From Catalinimonas alkaloidigena (lineage in GTDB: Bacteria > Bacteroidota > Bacteroidia > Cytophagales > Flexibacteraceae), in assembly GCF_900100765.1 (NCBI RefSeq), contig NZ_FNFO01000001.1, forward strand, positions 744,001 through 808,000: a stretch of 64,000 nucleotides of DNA, in the 5' to 3' direction. Numbering within the stretch: position 1 is the stretch's first letter; each line of letters starts with the position of its first letter. The notes below the pieces were generated by a model. The model saw only the letters and a program-made list of their open reading frames with translations. It was not told where the DNA came from and made no database searches. Of this stretch, positions 25,387 to 38,100 are shown piece by piece. The position numbers and the translations under genes were made by a program.

Positions 25387-26091
25387 TTAGTTGGCCTGGC
25401 GGATTTCGCCGGAGCCCGACACGCGCATCCGTTCGATGCGGGGCTGACCTTTGTAACGGATGTCGCCCGAACCCGAGACGCTCGCTTCGAGCGATTCGCT
25501 GACGTTCAGGTTGATGTCGCTGGAACCGCTGATCGACACGTGGGCGCGCTCGCTTTTCAGCCCGAACGCCTCGATGTCGCCCGAGCCCGACACGCGCAGG
25601 TCCTGTTCGCGGGCGCGTCCGGCAATTTCCAGGTCGCCCGAGCCCGACATCGATACCTCCAGGTGGTCGGTCTGGACGTCGGCCAGTTCAATGTCGCCCG
25701 AGCCGCTGCCCCGCACTTCGAACGATTCACTGCGGATCGGCGAGCGCCCGAAAATGTCGCCCGAGCCCGACACATGCAGTTCGCGCAGGCTGCGGTAGGT
25801 GACGTACACTTTGATGTCGTCGTGGTCGTTCCACCATTTCCAGTTGTTCTTTTCGTCTTTCAGGCGGATGCGCAGCGTGTTGCCGTCGAGTTCCGTCTCA
25901 ATTTTTTCGACCGCTTCGTTGTCGCCGTCGATCCGCACCTGTGGGGCGTCGCCCTGTTCCAGGTACACGTCGAAGGGACCGCTGATGCGCAGCCCGCTGA
26001 AATCGGAAAACGTGCGTACTTTGCCGGTTTGCGCCCAAACCAGGCCGGTTACCATCGCAAAGCAAAGGGAGAAGAAGAGTTTGGTTTTCAT
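25387..26091 (-). CDS. Head GIN domain (DUF2807) exported protein
   Basis: 234 aa from ATG 26091 with a signal peptide ending near GLVWAQ. The rest is one DUF2807/GIN domain: FSDFSGLRISGPFDVYLEQG at the start, then a right-handed beta-helix built of repeating turns with SGSGDI, SGSGDL and SGSSDI at intervals of about 20 residues. Genes of this type are sometimes annotated as putative auto-transporter adhesins without experimental proof. The repeated turns leave a repetitive DNA pattern on the coding strand. A stand-alone gene between tRNA-Leu and rel. Confidence 0.88.
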   Translation of the reverse strand: MKTKLFFSLCFAMVTGLVWAQTGKVRTFSDFSGLRISGPFDVYLEQGDAPQVRIDGDNEAVEKIETELDGNTLRIRLKDEKNNWKWWNDHDDIKVYVTYRSLRELHVSGSGDIFGRSPIRSESFEVRGSGSGDIELADVQTDHLEVSMSGSGDLEIAGRAREQDLRVSGSGDIEAFGLKSERAHVSISGSSDINLNVSESLEASVSGSGDIRYKGQPRIERMRVSGSGEIRQAN

Positions 26092-26321
26092 GAGAGAAAG
26101 CGTTGTAAAGTCTGATCAGCTATTGGGTAAGAGATGCGCAATAACGGGGGTGGGTTGCATCCCGTAGAAGAAATTTTTACCGCGTAGCGAAAAAAATTGG
26201 GTAAAATGAAAAAAGCAAACGGAATTGCTCCCGGACCGACCCACCGGGAATTGATTTCGTACCAAGAATTGTTTTCCTTAGTAGAGATGCCAGCCATCCT
26301 TAACCTTCCGACTCAATAGCC

Positions 26322-28556
<2,235 letters not shown>

Positions 28557-28565
<9 letters not shown>

Positions 28566-31013
28566 GTTTTCTTCGAACAGCTTCAGAATGCGTTTGTATT
28601 CGTCGGTCCAACTGCTGGGCTCCACAAACCCGTGGCTCTCTACCGGATAGACGGCCAGTTCCCAATTATCTTTTCCTAATTCGATCAGCCGTTGCGTCAG
28701 CCGCACAATGTCCTGAAAATGGACGTTGGTGTCGACCATGCCGTGGCACATCAGCAGCGCGCCCTGCAGCCCCTCGGCGAAATAGATGGGCGAACTGCGC
28801 ACGTAGGCCAGACTGTCGGTTGTCGGTTCGTTCAGGATGTTGGACGTGTAGCCGTGGTTATAGTGCGCCCAGTCGGTGACGGAGCGGAGCGCTGCCCCGG
28901 CCGCAAACACGTTCGGCTGGGTGAACATGGCCATCAGCGTGATGAAACCGCCGTACGAGCCGCCGTAAATGCCAATGCGCTTGGCGTCGATGCCGTACCG
29001 CTCGGTCAGCATGCGTGCGCCGTCTACCTGATCGGTCAGGTCTTTGTCGCCCATGTACCGGTAAATGCCTGTCCGCCAGTCGCGACCGTAGCCGGCACTG
29101 CCCCGGTAGTCGATGTCGAGCACGGTGTAGCCCCGGTCGGCCAGCAGGTTATGAAACATGTACTCGCGGAAGTAGCTGCTCCACCAGCGGTGGGCGTTTT
29201 GCAAGTACCCCGCTCCGTGCACGAATACCACCGCGGGGCCGCCCGTTTGGGTGGTATCCTCCGGGCGGTAGAGGCGGGCATGTACCTCGGCCCCGTCGCG
29301 GGCGGCAAACGTGATCACTTCGGGCGCGCGCCACGGGTACGACTTGAAGGCCTCACTGCGCGAATCGGTAATCCGGATCGGGGCGGGTGCTTCCGTCGTG
29401 TCCGGAATGTTGGGGATCAGAAAAAGATCCCACGGTTCGTTGCTGAACGAGTGGCGCACGACGATCCACTTTTCGTCGGGCGAAAGGGTCGGCTCGTTGG
29501 CCCCTTCCAGTTGCGTCAGGCGCTGTGCTTCTCCGCGGGGCGTGCCGTCGGGCGCAACGTCCAGCCGGTACAGCTGCTTTTCGCCCGGATGCTGTGCATT
29601 GGTCAGCAGGTAGAACGCGGAGCGGTCGCGCGACAGTTGCGCTTCCTGCACTTCGTACTTTCCCTGGGTGAGGGCCTTAATCTCTCCGGTCCGGACGTCG
29701 GCCACGTACAGGTGCGCATAGCCGGTCTTTTCCGACTGAAACCAGAGGTGCGTCGCATCCAGCCAGCCGAGGTTGCCCGGCCCGCCGTATGAGCCGATGC
29801 CGGGGCCGCCGATCCAGGCTTCGTCGTGCTGGTGGTCCAGGACCTGAATGGTGCCGTCGGTCAGGTTCAGGAGGCCGATCCAGCGGTCTTTGTTGTCACG
29901 CGAGCGCACGACGATGGCGGGCCGCTCTACCGAAAAATCTCCTTCCGGGTACACCGGTCCGTACAGCGCCACGGCTTTCGGTGCGGCCTGGGTTGTGTCG
30001 GCGGCGGCCGCTTTTTTACGCCGCTTTGCCGGGCGCGAGGGGGCGGGCGTCGGCGTTGCGTACGCGTTCCGGAACTCGGGCACCGTGCGGATGCCGGGCA
30101 GATCGTCGGTCCGGACGGCGTAGGCACTGTCGCGGTCGCGGTCGTACACAAAAAGCTCCTGCGTGGGCTGCGGTCCCCCCACTTTGCTACGTGCCTGGAT
30201 GTCGGTCGTATAGCCCGAGCGCGTCACGTAATCGGGCACAAGGGTAGTGGGGTCGTTGGCCGGTTTGTAGAGGGTATAGGTGACGTACCGGCCGTCGGCA
30301 CTGAGTTGCGCGTCGCTCACGGTGCGGTCGTGGGTGTAAACTTCGCCCTTGCGTTTCACGTCGTTCTGCTTCTTCAGCGAGTCGGCCAGGTCTTCCTGGG
30401 CTTTGCGCTCGCGCAGCACCTCCATCAGCGCCAGTTGCTGTTCGGCCAGCCACGCATCGCGGGTTTTTTCCGCGGGTTGAGCGGCTTTGCCGGGTTTCTT
30501 GCCGGCCGTAAAGTGGATGACCTGTTCGAGCGTTCCGTCACCGAGCGACAGCAGGTAAAGGTCTTTTTCGCGTCTGAATACCACCTTTTTGCCGTCGGCC
30601 GTAAACTTCGGGTCGCTCTCCTGATCCCACGTGTTGGTCAGGCGGCGCACTGCACCGGAGGCCAGGTTCCGCAGGTACAGATCGCCCTCCTGGGCATAGA
30701 CCTTCCGGAGGCGTTTGGCGTCGTACTGCCCGCCGCGCGAGGGGGGAAGCTGGCGGCGTTCGGCCGGGGAAAGCTTGATGGGCGCTTCGGCACCGAGGTC
30801 GTACTTGTACAGCGAATCGGACGCAAAAGCGCCCCCCGGATTCCACGAAAAGTAGAAGGTGCGGCTGTTGTCATCCCACACGATGTTTTCCGGTTGCGGA
30901 CCGATCCACTTCGGGTCGCGCATGATGGTGGCGACGGTCAGCGTGTCCAGCGTCTGGGCAAAGGTGGGGGCGGCCAGTAAAAAGGTAAAAAGAGAGAGGC
31001 GAAGTTTGCTCAT
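28557..31013 (-). CDS. S9 family prolyl oligopeptidase-type serine peptidase, exported
   Basis: 818 aa with a signal peptide (LFTFLLAAPTFAQ). A beta-propeller (about 30-560, with DPP-IV-like repeats such as YVTYTLYKP and WIVVRHSFS) precedes an alpha/beta-hydrolase domain. The catalytic triad is S686 (GIYGGSYGGF), D761 (HGMVDTNVHF) and H794 (PVESHGF). This is the dipeptidyl peptidase IV/acylaminoacyl-peptidase group; expected to trim peptides in the periplasm. A lysine/arginine/alanine-rich low-complexity insert (around RPAKRRKKAAAADTTQ) interrupts the propeller. Divergent from the outer-membrane barrel gene. Confidence 0.93.
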
Positions 31014-31164
31014 GTACAGGAAGGTAAGTCTCGTTTACAAACATAAATCTTCGGGCGGAAAGTAGGCCGTTTCCTCACGTCTTCTGCCCCCGGCCGACTG
31101 GAGAAGTGGGCCGAAAAGCGGTATTTTTCCTAAAAGCACTTCGCGCATTTAACCTGTTCAGACG

Positions 31165-31953
31165 ATGAAGAAACTACTTTTCCTGGGGGCGCTGCTGCTG
31201 TGCACCTGGACTGCTCGCGCCCAGTTTGGCGTTCATGTCGGCGTACTGAGCGGCTATCACCTGAGCCGCGTTCGGGATCCGCAGCTTCACGACTCACCCA
31301 ATTTTCAGGCCCTGCGTACGTTCAAACCCGCCCCGGTGGGCTTTACGCTGGGCTATCACTCGTCGGACGAAGTAGGACTGCTGGCGCAGGCAATTTTCAC
31401 CCAACTGGGGCAGGAGTATGCCGTTTACCTCGACGACGAACGCGTCGGAACCCGCTCCATCGACCTGAACTACCTGACGGTGCCGCTGCTGGTGCGCTTT
31501 GCTACCTCACCGAAATACCGTTTCGGGGTGCATATGAGTGCCGGGCCGCAACTTTCGTTTCTGCTGAAAGGGCAGGAGTATTTGGATTCCGATCAGGAAG
31601 GGGAACGGCTGTACGTGGCGCGCTCCAAGCCCACTACCGACGAGCCGGCGTTTTACAGCGAGATGCACCAGCTCAACCGGTTCGACCTGGGCGGAACTGT
31701 GGCTGCCGGCATGTTCTTTTACGTGAGCAAGACGGTCTACCTGACGGCACAGTTCAAGATGAGCGCCAACCTGCGGGACATGCGCTCGGACGACTGGATC
31801 GCGGCAGAAGAGTCGGAATACGCGGCCGATCCGGAACATTATGCAGGGGAGATGGGCCGCCGCCGGGTCAGCTGGTCGGGCGTGGAAGTAGGCCTGAACT
31901 ACGTGTTGCCCTTCTATGCCGAGCGTAATGCGCACCTGCGCCGTCGGCAGTAA
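31165..31953 (+). CDS. Outer-membrane beta-barrel protein (PorT-like family)
   Basis: 262 aa with a signal peptide (KKLLFLGALLLCTWTARAQ). The mature sequence alternates polar and aromatic residues in strands typical of 8-10-stranded Bacteroidota barrels: FGVHVGVLSGYHLS, GFTLGYHSSDEVGLLAQAIF, LNYLTVPLLVRFA, YRFGVHMSAGPQLSFLLKG and a final VEVGLNYVLPFY. The family includes PorT of the type IX secretion system, but most members are of unknown function, and this one is not assigned to secretion. It is convergent with the IorB gene, sharing a terminator. Confidence 0.85.
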   Translation: MKKLLFLGALLLCTWTARAQFGVHVGVLSGYHLSRVRDPQLHDSPNFQALRTFKPAPVGFTLGYHSSDEVGLLAQAIFTQLGQEYAVYLDDERVGTRSIDLNYLTVPLLVRFATSPKYRFGVHMSAGPQLSFLLKGQEYLDSDQEGERLYVARSKPTTDEPAFYSEMHQLNRFDLGGTVAAGMFFYVSKTVYLTAQFKMSANLRDMRSDDWIAAEESEYAADPEHYAGEMGRRRVSWSGVEVGLNYVLPFYAERNAHLRRRQ

Positions 31954-32107
31954 GCGGAAAGTTTTCTGGCTGAATCTCAGGCGTGTAAGGTTCCGCACGG
32001 ATGCGGGACACCGTGCCTGCGCTTCCTTGGAAAAGTCAAAAACGATAGGGGAGGAATGATGGAAAGGAAGGCGGAACCAGGTTCCGTACAACGATAAGAA
32101 CGTAAGC

Positions 32108-32162
32108 AAAAAAGGCGCTCCGGCAACGTGTTATTCACAACACCTGTCGGAGCGCCTTTTTT
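32108..32162. terminator. Bidirectional terminator between the barrel gene and iorB
   Basis: A near-perfect stem with AAAAAAGGCGCTCCG (32108-32122) and its inverse ending at 32162 (CGGAGCGCCTTTTTT), between convergent genes, with A and T tracts for both strands. An inner GTGTT/AACAC pair extends the structure. Confidence 0.88.
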
Positions 32163-32188
32163 GGTATGCCGCCATTTGTTAGGGTTCG

Positions 32189-34450
32189 TTATCCCAGCCA
32201 CTGATCCCCATCGCGGAAGGGCTGGTTGTAGTAGCGGGTGCCTTTGGCTTTGTAGAGCGCGTTGGCCAGCGCGGCAAAAATCGGTGGGAACAGAGGCTCG
32301 CCTAGGCCGGTCGGGGCCTCCTCGTTCTGAACAAAGTGGATCTCGATGTTTTTGGGCGCTTCTTTCTGGCGGATGAGGCGATAGCGGTCGAAGTTCTGCT
32401 TGGTCGGGACACCGTCTTCGAACGTCATCTCCCCGAACAGGGCATTCCCGATGCCGTCCACAATGCCGCCTTCGCCCATGTTGGTGGCTGCATCCGGGTT
32501 GACGACGATGCCGCAATCGACCGCCGCCACCACATTCTGAACGACGGGCTGGTTGTTCTGCATGACCAGTTCGAGCACCTGCGCGACGTAGGTGTTGTGG
32601 CAGAAATACGCCGCCACCCCCCGGTGGGCTTCGCCCGTGTAATCTTCCCACTGCGACTTCTCACGCACCAGGGTCAGTACCCCCGCGTAGCGTGCCGGGT
32701 CGTAGTCGTTGTCCGTACCGACCGGATTGTTCTTGGCCCGTTCCAGGAGTTCCAGCCGGAAGGCGATCGGATCTTTTCCGGCCAGTTCGGCCACTTCGTC
32801 GAGGAACGACTGCTCGGCGCCCCCGATGAAGTTGGAGCGCGGCGCGCGGAAGGCCCCGATCGTGATGTTCGAGTCCAGCTTCCACCCTTCGGCGAGGTAG
32901 TTGTCGACCGCACCCGCGGGGAAACGGTTGGCTGCTACCGGGTGCTCCGGAATGCCGCCCCCTTTCACGTGGAAGGCAATCAGGTTGTTGTTCTCGTCCA
33001 GCCCTGCCCGGTAGGTCGCCGTGTAAGTGGGCCGGTAGATGCCGTAGGTCATGTCGTCCTCGCGGCTGTAGACCATCTTGACAGGAGCCTGCACGTGCTG
33101 GGAAATGACGGCGGCTTCCACCAGGTGATGCCCGTAGGCACGTTGCCCGAACCCGCCACCCATGCGGGCCAGGTTGATCTGGATGTTTTTGCGGGGCATG
33201 TTCAGGCAGGCCGAAAGCGCCTGCATGATGAATTCCGGTGCCTGAATGGGGCCATAAAGTACCGCTTGGTTGTCCGTGACGTGGGCAAAACAGTTGACCG
33301 GTTCCATGCAGTTGTGGGCCAGATACGGGGCGTTGTAGGTCCGCTCGATCACCTTGGCCGCTTTCCGAAAGGCCGCTTCCGGGTCGCCGTCTTTGCGCAG
33401 CACTTCCGAACTTTTTTTGGCCATTTCGGCCATCCGGATTTTGTGCCCCGCGGTGCTTTCGAGGCCTCCGGGAATCACGACCGACTCTTTGCCGCGTCTG
33501 CCGTTCACAATGACCTCCTGGTCGTCGGCCGCTTCCCATTCCACTTGCAGGGCCTTTTTGGCCTGCATCACTTCCCAGGTGGAATTGCCCACGATGGCGA
33601 TCAGTTCCGTGAAGGTGGTCGTGTCGAATCCGTTGCGTTCGTAATCGTCCGGCAGGGTCTGGAAGGTGAACACATCCCGGATGCCGGGCATGGCTTTGGC
33701 CTTCGCGGCATCCACCGATTTTACTTTCATTCCGAATGCCGGCGGGTGGGCGATCATGGCGATGAGCATGCCCTCCTGATAATAATCGAGGCCGAACAAG
33801 GGCTGCCCGGTCACGATGTTTTTTCCCTCTACGTTTTTGCGCGACGTCCCGATGATCGAAAAATCCTTCACCGCTTTCACTGGCACTTCTTCGGGGACAG
33901 GCAGGGTAGCCGCCAGCGAAGCCAGTTCTCCGTAGCCGGCCTTTCGGCCGCTTTTGGCGTGCTGCAGTTCGCCCGCCTTCGTGGTAATCTCACCGGCCGG
34001 AACGTTCCAGTGTTGGGCGGCGGCTTGCACCAGCATCATCCGAGCGGTGGCTCCGGCGGTGCGCAGGGGCGTCCAACCCTGTCGGATGCCCTGGCTGCCC
34101 CCCGTGAACTGCCGGTCGAACCGCTCGGGGAAGAAGTCGGCCTGTTGCACGACGACGTGCTGCCAGTCGACGTCCAGCTCGTCGGCCAGGATCATCGGCA
34201 GGGAGGTTTTTACGTTGGAACCGAATTCCGGGTTGGGTGACATCAGCGTGACCACGCCGTTCGCCCCGATTTTGATGTAGCTGTTCAGCTCGAACCACTC
34301 GTCCGGGAGGGCCAGGGCGTCAGTTTCGGTGTCGGAGGGGCTCGGTTGCTGGCAACCGGCCAGCCAGCTAAAGCTCAGCATCAGACCGCCGCCCGCCAGG
34401 GCAGAGGCTTTCAGAAAAGATCGTCGGTCCAGGGTGGTTTTTACAGTCAT
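32189..34450 (-). CDS. Molybdopterin-binding subunit of a xanthine dehydrogenase-family hydroxylase (IorB-like)
   Basis: 753 aa. A twin-arginine signal (LDRRSFLKASALAGG) is followed by a lipobox (LAGC), predicting a Tat-exported lipoprotein. Two repeated aldehyde oxidase/xanthine dehydrogenase molybdopterin domains follow; recognisable blocks are LMSPNPEFGSNVKTSLPMI, GGSQGIRQGW, GGGFGQRAYG (molybdopterin-binding) and a C-terminal GEPLFPPIFAALANAL with the conserved glutamate of the active site. IorB-type enzymes hydroxylate N-heterocycles or aldehydes outside the cytoplasm. It is encoded 10 nt after the iron-sulfur subunit. There is no cytochrome c subunit or FAD subunit beside it, so the electron acceptor is unknown. 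Confidence 0.92.
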   Translation of the reverse strand: MTVKTTLDRRSFLKASALAGGGLMLSFSWLAGCQQPSPSDTETDALALPDEWFELNSYIKIGANGVVTLMSPNPEFGSNVKTSLPMILADELDVDWQHVVVQQADFFPERFDRQFTGGSQGIRQGWTPLRTAGATARMMLVQAAAQHWNVPAGEITTKAGELQHAKSGRKAGYGELASLAATLPVPEEVPVKAVKDFSIIGTSRKNVEGKNIVTGQPLFGLDYYQEGMLIAMIAHPPAFGMKVKSVDAAKAKAMPGIRDVFTFQTLPDDYERNGFDTTTFTELIAIVGNSTWEVMQAKKALQVEWEAADDQEVIVNGRRGKESVVIPGGLESTAGHKIRMAEMAKKSSEVLRKDGDPEAAFRKAAKVIERTYNAPYLAHNCMEPVNCFAHVTDNQAVLYGPIQAPEFIMQALSACLNMPRKNIQINLARMGGGFGQRAYGHHLVEAAVISQHVQAPVKMVYSREDDMTYGIYRPTYTATYRAGLDENNNLIAFHVKGGGIPEHPVAANRFPAGAVDNYLAEGWKLDSNITIGAFRAPRSNFIGGAEQSFLDEVAELAGKDPIAFRLELLERAKNNPVGTDNDYDPARYAGVLTLVREKSQWEDYTGEAHRGVAAYFCHNTYVAQVLELVMQNNQPVVQNVVAAVDCGIVVNPDAATNMGEGGIVDGIGNALFGEMTFEDGVPTKQNFDRYRLIRQKEAPKNIEIHFVQNEEAPTGLGEPLFPPIFAALANALYKAKGTRYYNQPFRDGDQWLG

Positions 34451-34460
34451 GGCAGGGGAG

Positions 34461-34916
34461 TTAAAGGGTGGCCGCGGTTTTGATGGCTTTTTTAATGCGG
34501 GTGTAGGTGCCGCAACGGCACAGGTTTCCGTTCATGGCCGATTCGATCTCCTCGTCGGTCGGCGACGCGTTCTGTGCCAGCAGGGCGGCGGCGCTCATCA
34601 TTTGGCCAGCCTGGCAGTAGCCGCACTGCGGCACGTCCAGTTGCAGCCAGGCTTTCTGGACGGGATGGTCGCCGTTTTCCGACAGCCCCTCGATGGTGGT
34701 CACCGGTTGCTCCCCGACGGCTGAAACCGGCAGTTGACAGGCGCGCACGGCGGTGCCGTTCAGGTGGATGGTGCACGCACCGCACTGCGCAATGCCGCAG
34801 CCGTACTTGGTGCCTACCAGGCGGAGATGGTCGCGCAGCACCCACAGCATAGGGGTGGCGGGGTCGACATCAACCTGTTGTTTTTTACCGTTGATCAGAA
34901 GGTGGAATTGAGCCAT
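34461..34916 (-). CDS. 2Fe-2S subunit of the xanthine dehydrogenase-family hydroxylase (IorA-like)
   Basis: 151 aa. Two [2Fe-2S] clusters are predicted: C40, C45, C48 and C60 ([17 protein letters not shown]) in the plant-ferredoxin-like half, and C98, C101, C133 and C135 ([18 protein letters not shown]) in the helical half. This is the electron-transfer partner of the molybdopterin subunit encoded immediately downstream on the same strand; the pair is typical of IorAB. It lacks a signal peptide, which suggests it is co-exported with the Tat-bearing partner. An intergenic stretch of about 250 nt separates it from the next gene (GloVer protein), holding that gene's terminator. Confidence 0.92.
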   Translation of the reverse strand: MAQFHLLINGKKQQVDVDPATPMLWVLRDHLRLVGTKYGCGIAQCGACTIHLNGTAVRACQLPVSAVGEQPVTTIEGLSENGDHPVQKAWLQLDVPQCGYCQAGQMMSAAALLAQNASPTDEEIESAMNGNLCRCGTYTRIKKAIKTAATL

Positions 34917-35115
34917 AGTCGTAATCGGTAGAACGCAAAAGAATTAAGTAGCTCTAAAATAGCGATTTAAGAAGGCAGAAAACCTACAAAAATCAAACAA
35001 TCACTTACGCATTTCAAACCTGACCGTCCCGGAGGGGCGGTAGGGCCTGCGACGCGATCCGGTGCTTCCCACAAAAGAGCGGTGCGACGGCTGGCGCAGC
35101 CATGCGGAAGATAAA

Positions 35116-35155
35116 CAACGCGCGCCACCCCGAGTGCTCGGAATGGCGCGCGTTG
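35116..35155 (-). terminator. Terminator of the GloVer-repeat gene
   Basis: A 12-base stem, CAACGCGCGCCA (35116-35127) and TGGCGCGCGTTG (35144-35155), with a nested CCGAG/CTCGG pair, lies 16 nt beyond the stop of the large repeat protein. On the minus strand it continues into TTGTTTATCTT. Confidence 0.7.
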
Positions 35156-35170
35156 CATGAGAAAAGCCAG

Positions 35171-38100
35171 TTACTGCTTCACGATCCGCTGGTGCAGAAG
35201 ACCCTCCGCCGTCTGCACCTGGAGCAGGTAGATCCCGGCGGGATGCTGTTGCAGGTTGATTTCCCAGCCTTCTGCCGTGCGTTGGTAAGCAACGTTCCGC
35301 AACTGCTGGCCCCGGATGTCCATCAGGCGGATCTCCGTTCCGTCGGTGGGTGCCACCACGTGGAAACGGCCTGTGGTGGGGTTGGGATAGACCTGAACGG
35401 CCGCGTTCAGATCGGTCGCCTCTTGCGTCGACCGGTCGCGCCGTTCGCCGCAGTTATGAGCTTGCGGTCCTTCGCCCTCGGGGAGTTCCAGGTCTTGCCC
35501 GATCAGGAGTTTGTCGAGCTGGGTGTAGGGTTCGCGAAACTCCAGATCGATGGTGGCCACCCCGGCAGGAAGCGTGTAGTGCACTTCGGGGAAGAACGAC
35601 CATTGGTACGCTTCGCCGGTCGGCAGGCCGTTCCACAGCGTCCAGGGGCCATCGTTGACGCGCACCCAGAAGGAGTTCCGATTGGTCGAGAGGGCTTTGA
35701 CGCGCGCCGCGATCTGGTACGCACCGGGGTTGGCAATGTCTACCTGAAAACGAACCCGGTGGCTGGCTTTGCCCTGGGGCGTGTGGCCGTACGTTGTCGA
35801 GAAGATGTACCCGCCCTGAGAGGCCTGCGTGCTGTGCAGGTTGGTTTGCCAGGCCGAACCGAACTGAGCGCATTCGGCTTCCAGCGCGAGGGGGGCCATC
35901 ACCGGCGGAACGGTCGACTCTTCGTAAAGAACCACGCCTCCTGTGGTCGTGACCGGCGCCGCAAACGTGTACAGTTGTTGGAAGCCACTGCCGTCGGGGC
36001 GAAGGCGAAATACGCCTTGGCGGGTGGAGCCGTACAGGTAACCGTCTTGGCCCCAGTAGAGGTTGCCGATCCCGTCCTCCAGCGCATGAAGCGACTGATA
36101 TGCAGCGGTACCGGGGTGGTAACGGAAGACGTTGGTGGCGGTGATGCCGTAGAGGTACCCGTTGCGGCCCGCCAGCAACTTGCCCTGCGGCGATTCGCCA
36201 GGCACGTCGGCAAAGTCAAGCATTTTGCGGAACGGTTCGCTGCCGTCGGGACTGAAGCGGACCAGCGCGCCCAGGTCCTGTGTACCTCCCCGAGAAGCCA
36301 GCGCGTACAGGTAGCCATCTTGGGCTTGCGTCAGCCCCTGGAAATCAAAACCATTTTCGATGCTTTCGTTATAGGTTTCTTCATCGTAACCAGTTTCTAC
36401 ACGGCCGATGCGCTGCACCTGATTGCCCAGGCTGTCGAACCGGATGGCGTTGGTTTCGGATCCACCGAACGAAGTATATCCACCGTTGTAATAATCATAG
36501 CCCGAGTAAGCGGTATAGAAACTGCCGTTTTTGCCTTGCGAAAGGCCCACTTGCCAGCGGAAGCCCGCCTTGTAAAAATCCTGACCGTCATTGGCGGGGT
36601 AGAGTTCGCCCAGCTGCTGGTAACCGCTGCCGTCCAGCCGGATGCGAAACAGGTTGCCGGAAGCGCCGATGAGGGCGGGAGTGGAGGCCTGGGCAATCGT
36701 ACCGTACAGATACGTGCCGCCTGTGTAGAGCAGGTTTCCTTTGGGATGACCGAACGTAAAATCCTGCAGGATCTGGTAGGTAGCGTCCGTCAGGTCGTAA
36801 CGGAACAGAAGCCCGCCGGGGCTTATTCCGCCGTCCTGTGCGGTCCCGTACAACGACTGCCCTATCAGGAGAAGACTGTTGCCATCGGGTTGTTTGCCCA
36901 GCGGAAACCCGAGCCCGTGCACCGGCTTTCGAGCGCCGTCAGGAGCGTAACACACAAGTTGTCCGGGTATACGATACGTCGAAAAATTGGAAGTGTAATA
37001 GTCGGTTGCAACGTAAAACTTCCCATCGGGTCCGTAAGTAAGCCCGACAAAAGGACGTTCATGGCGAGTGGTTTGGAGGTAATGATATTTATTGCTGGCG
37101 TCAATTTTGAAAATAGTCCCGCGTGCCGCAGGATCATACTCAAGCACTGTTTCCTGAGCGGCGTTGAAGGTATAGCCGTAGGGCCGTCCGTCGTACCCGA
37201 TCGTCAGGTTACGAATCAGCGTGCCGGGGACTGGTTCTTCCGAAATATCGTAGACGGCCGGGTTCATTAAATAGGCATCGTACCGATGATGTAGTGGATC
37301 ATTCAGGTACAGAAACCCGCTGCCGCTGGGCGCCAGGCGGTAGACCACTACATCGTAGCCAACTAACGCCAGACCGTACAGGTAGCCGTCGCCTGCCAGG
37401 ACCACCCCGCCCAGCGGACTGGCATTGGCTGCAAACCGGTGGACAATCCGGTACGTTCCGTCGAAATCCAACCGATAGACGGTGCCGGTCGTGGTGCCGT
37501 ACAGGCTGTTTCGTACCCGGATCGGAGCGGCCACGGGGCGGCCGCCGTCCTGAGGGTGGAAGTCCCGCAATTTTTTATAGTCGCCGCTCTGGCGCAGGCG
37601 AAAGGCCGTGCCCCAGCCGTACTTGCCGCCTTCTGCCGCGACTCCGTACAGAAACCCGTTCGGATCGCGGACCAGCCGTTCCAGCGGCTTCTGCCCTTCG
37701 AGGGGGGGAAGCGAACGACGTACCACCAGCTTTCCCTGGGGGCTGATCCGGTAAAAGTACGTGGCGGTAAATCCGTAGAAGTTACCGTCGCGTCCCTGTT
37801 GCAGGCCCGTTTGCGGGCGGCCGTCCTGCGGGCGAAATGCGTAGAGCAGCGCAAAGGAACCGTCGTGGTGCGTACGCACAATGCTGCCGTAGCCGTACTG
37901 CCCGCCCTGGGACGTCACGGTGTACAGCGTGCCGTCGGACGCCACCAGCGGGCGGTCGGTGGGCTCGTAGCCTACGTCTGGAAACTCCAGTTCAACCCGG
38001 AAGTCGGAGCCATCTTTGTTCATCGAGTACAGTTGTCCGGCCTGATACGTGCCGCCATTTTCGGTGGTGCCGTACAGGCGTTGCGCCGAGGCGGGTACCT

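Noticed and set aside
25387-26091. Repetitive DNA in the GIN-domain gene suggesting a minisatellite.
   Set aside because: The repetition follows the SGSGDI protein turns at irregular spacing; it is a coding effect.
32336-34240. A long plus-strand open frame opposite iorB (634 codons).
   Set aside because: Antisense to a clear molybdopterin hydroxylase; its translation is histidine- and valine-rich with no motif.
35102-37270. A long plus-strand open frame opposite the GloVer gene (722 codons).
   Set aside because: It is antisense to a well-defined repeat protein and only reflects the GC-rich third positions.
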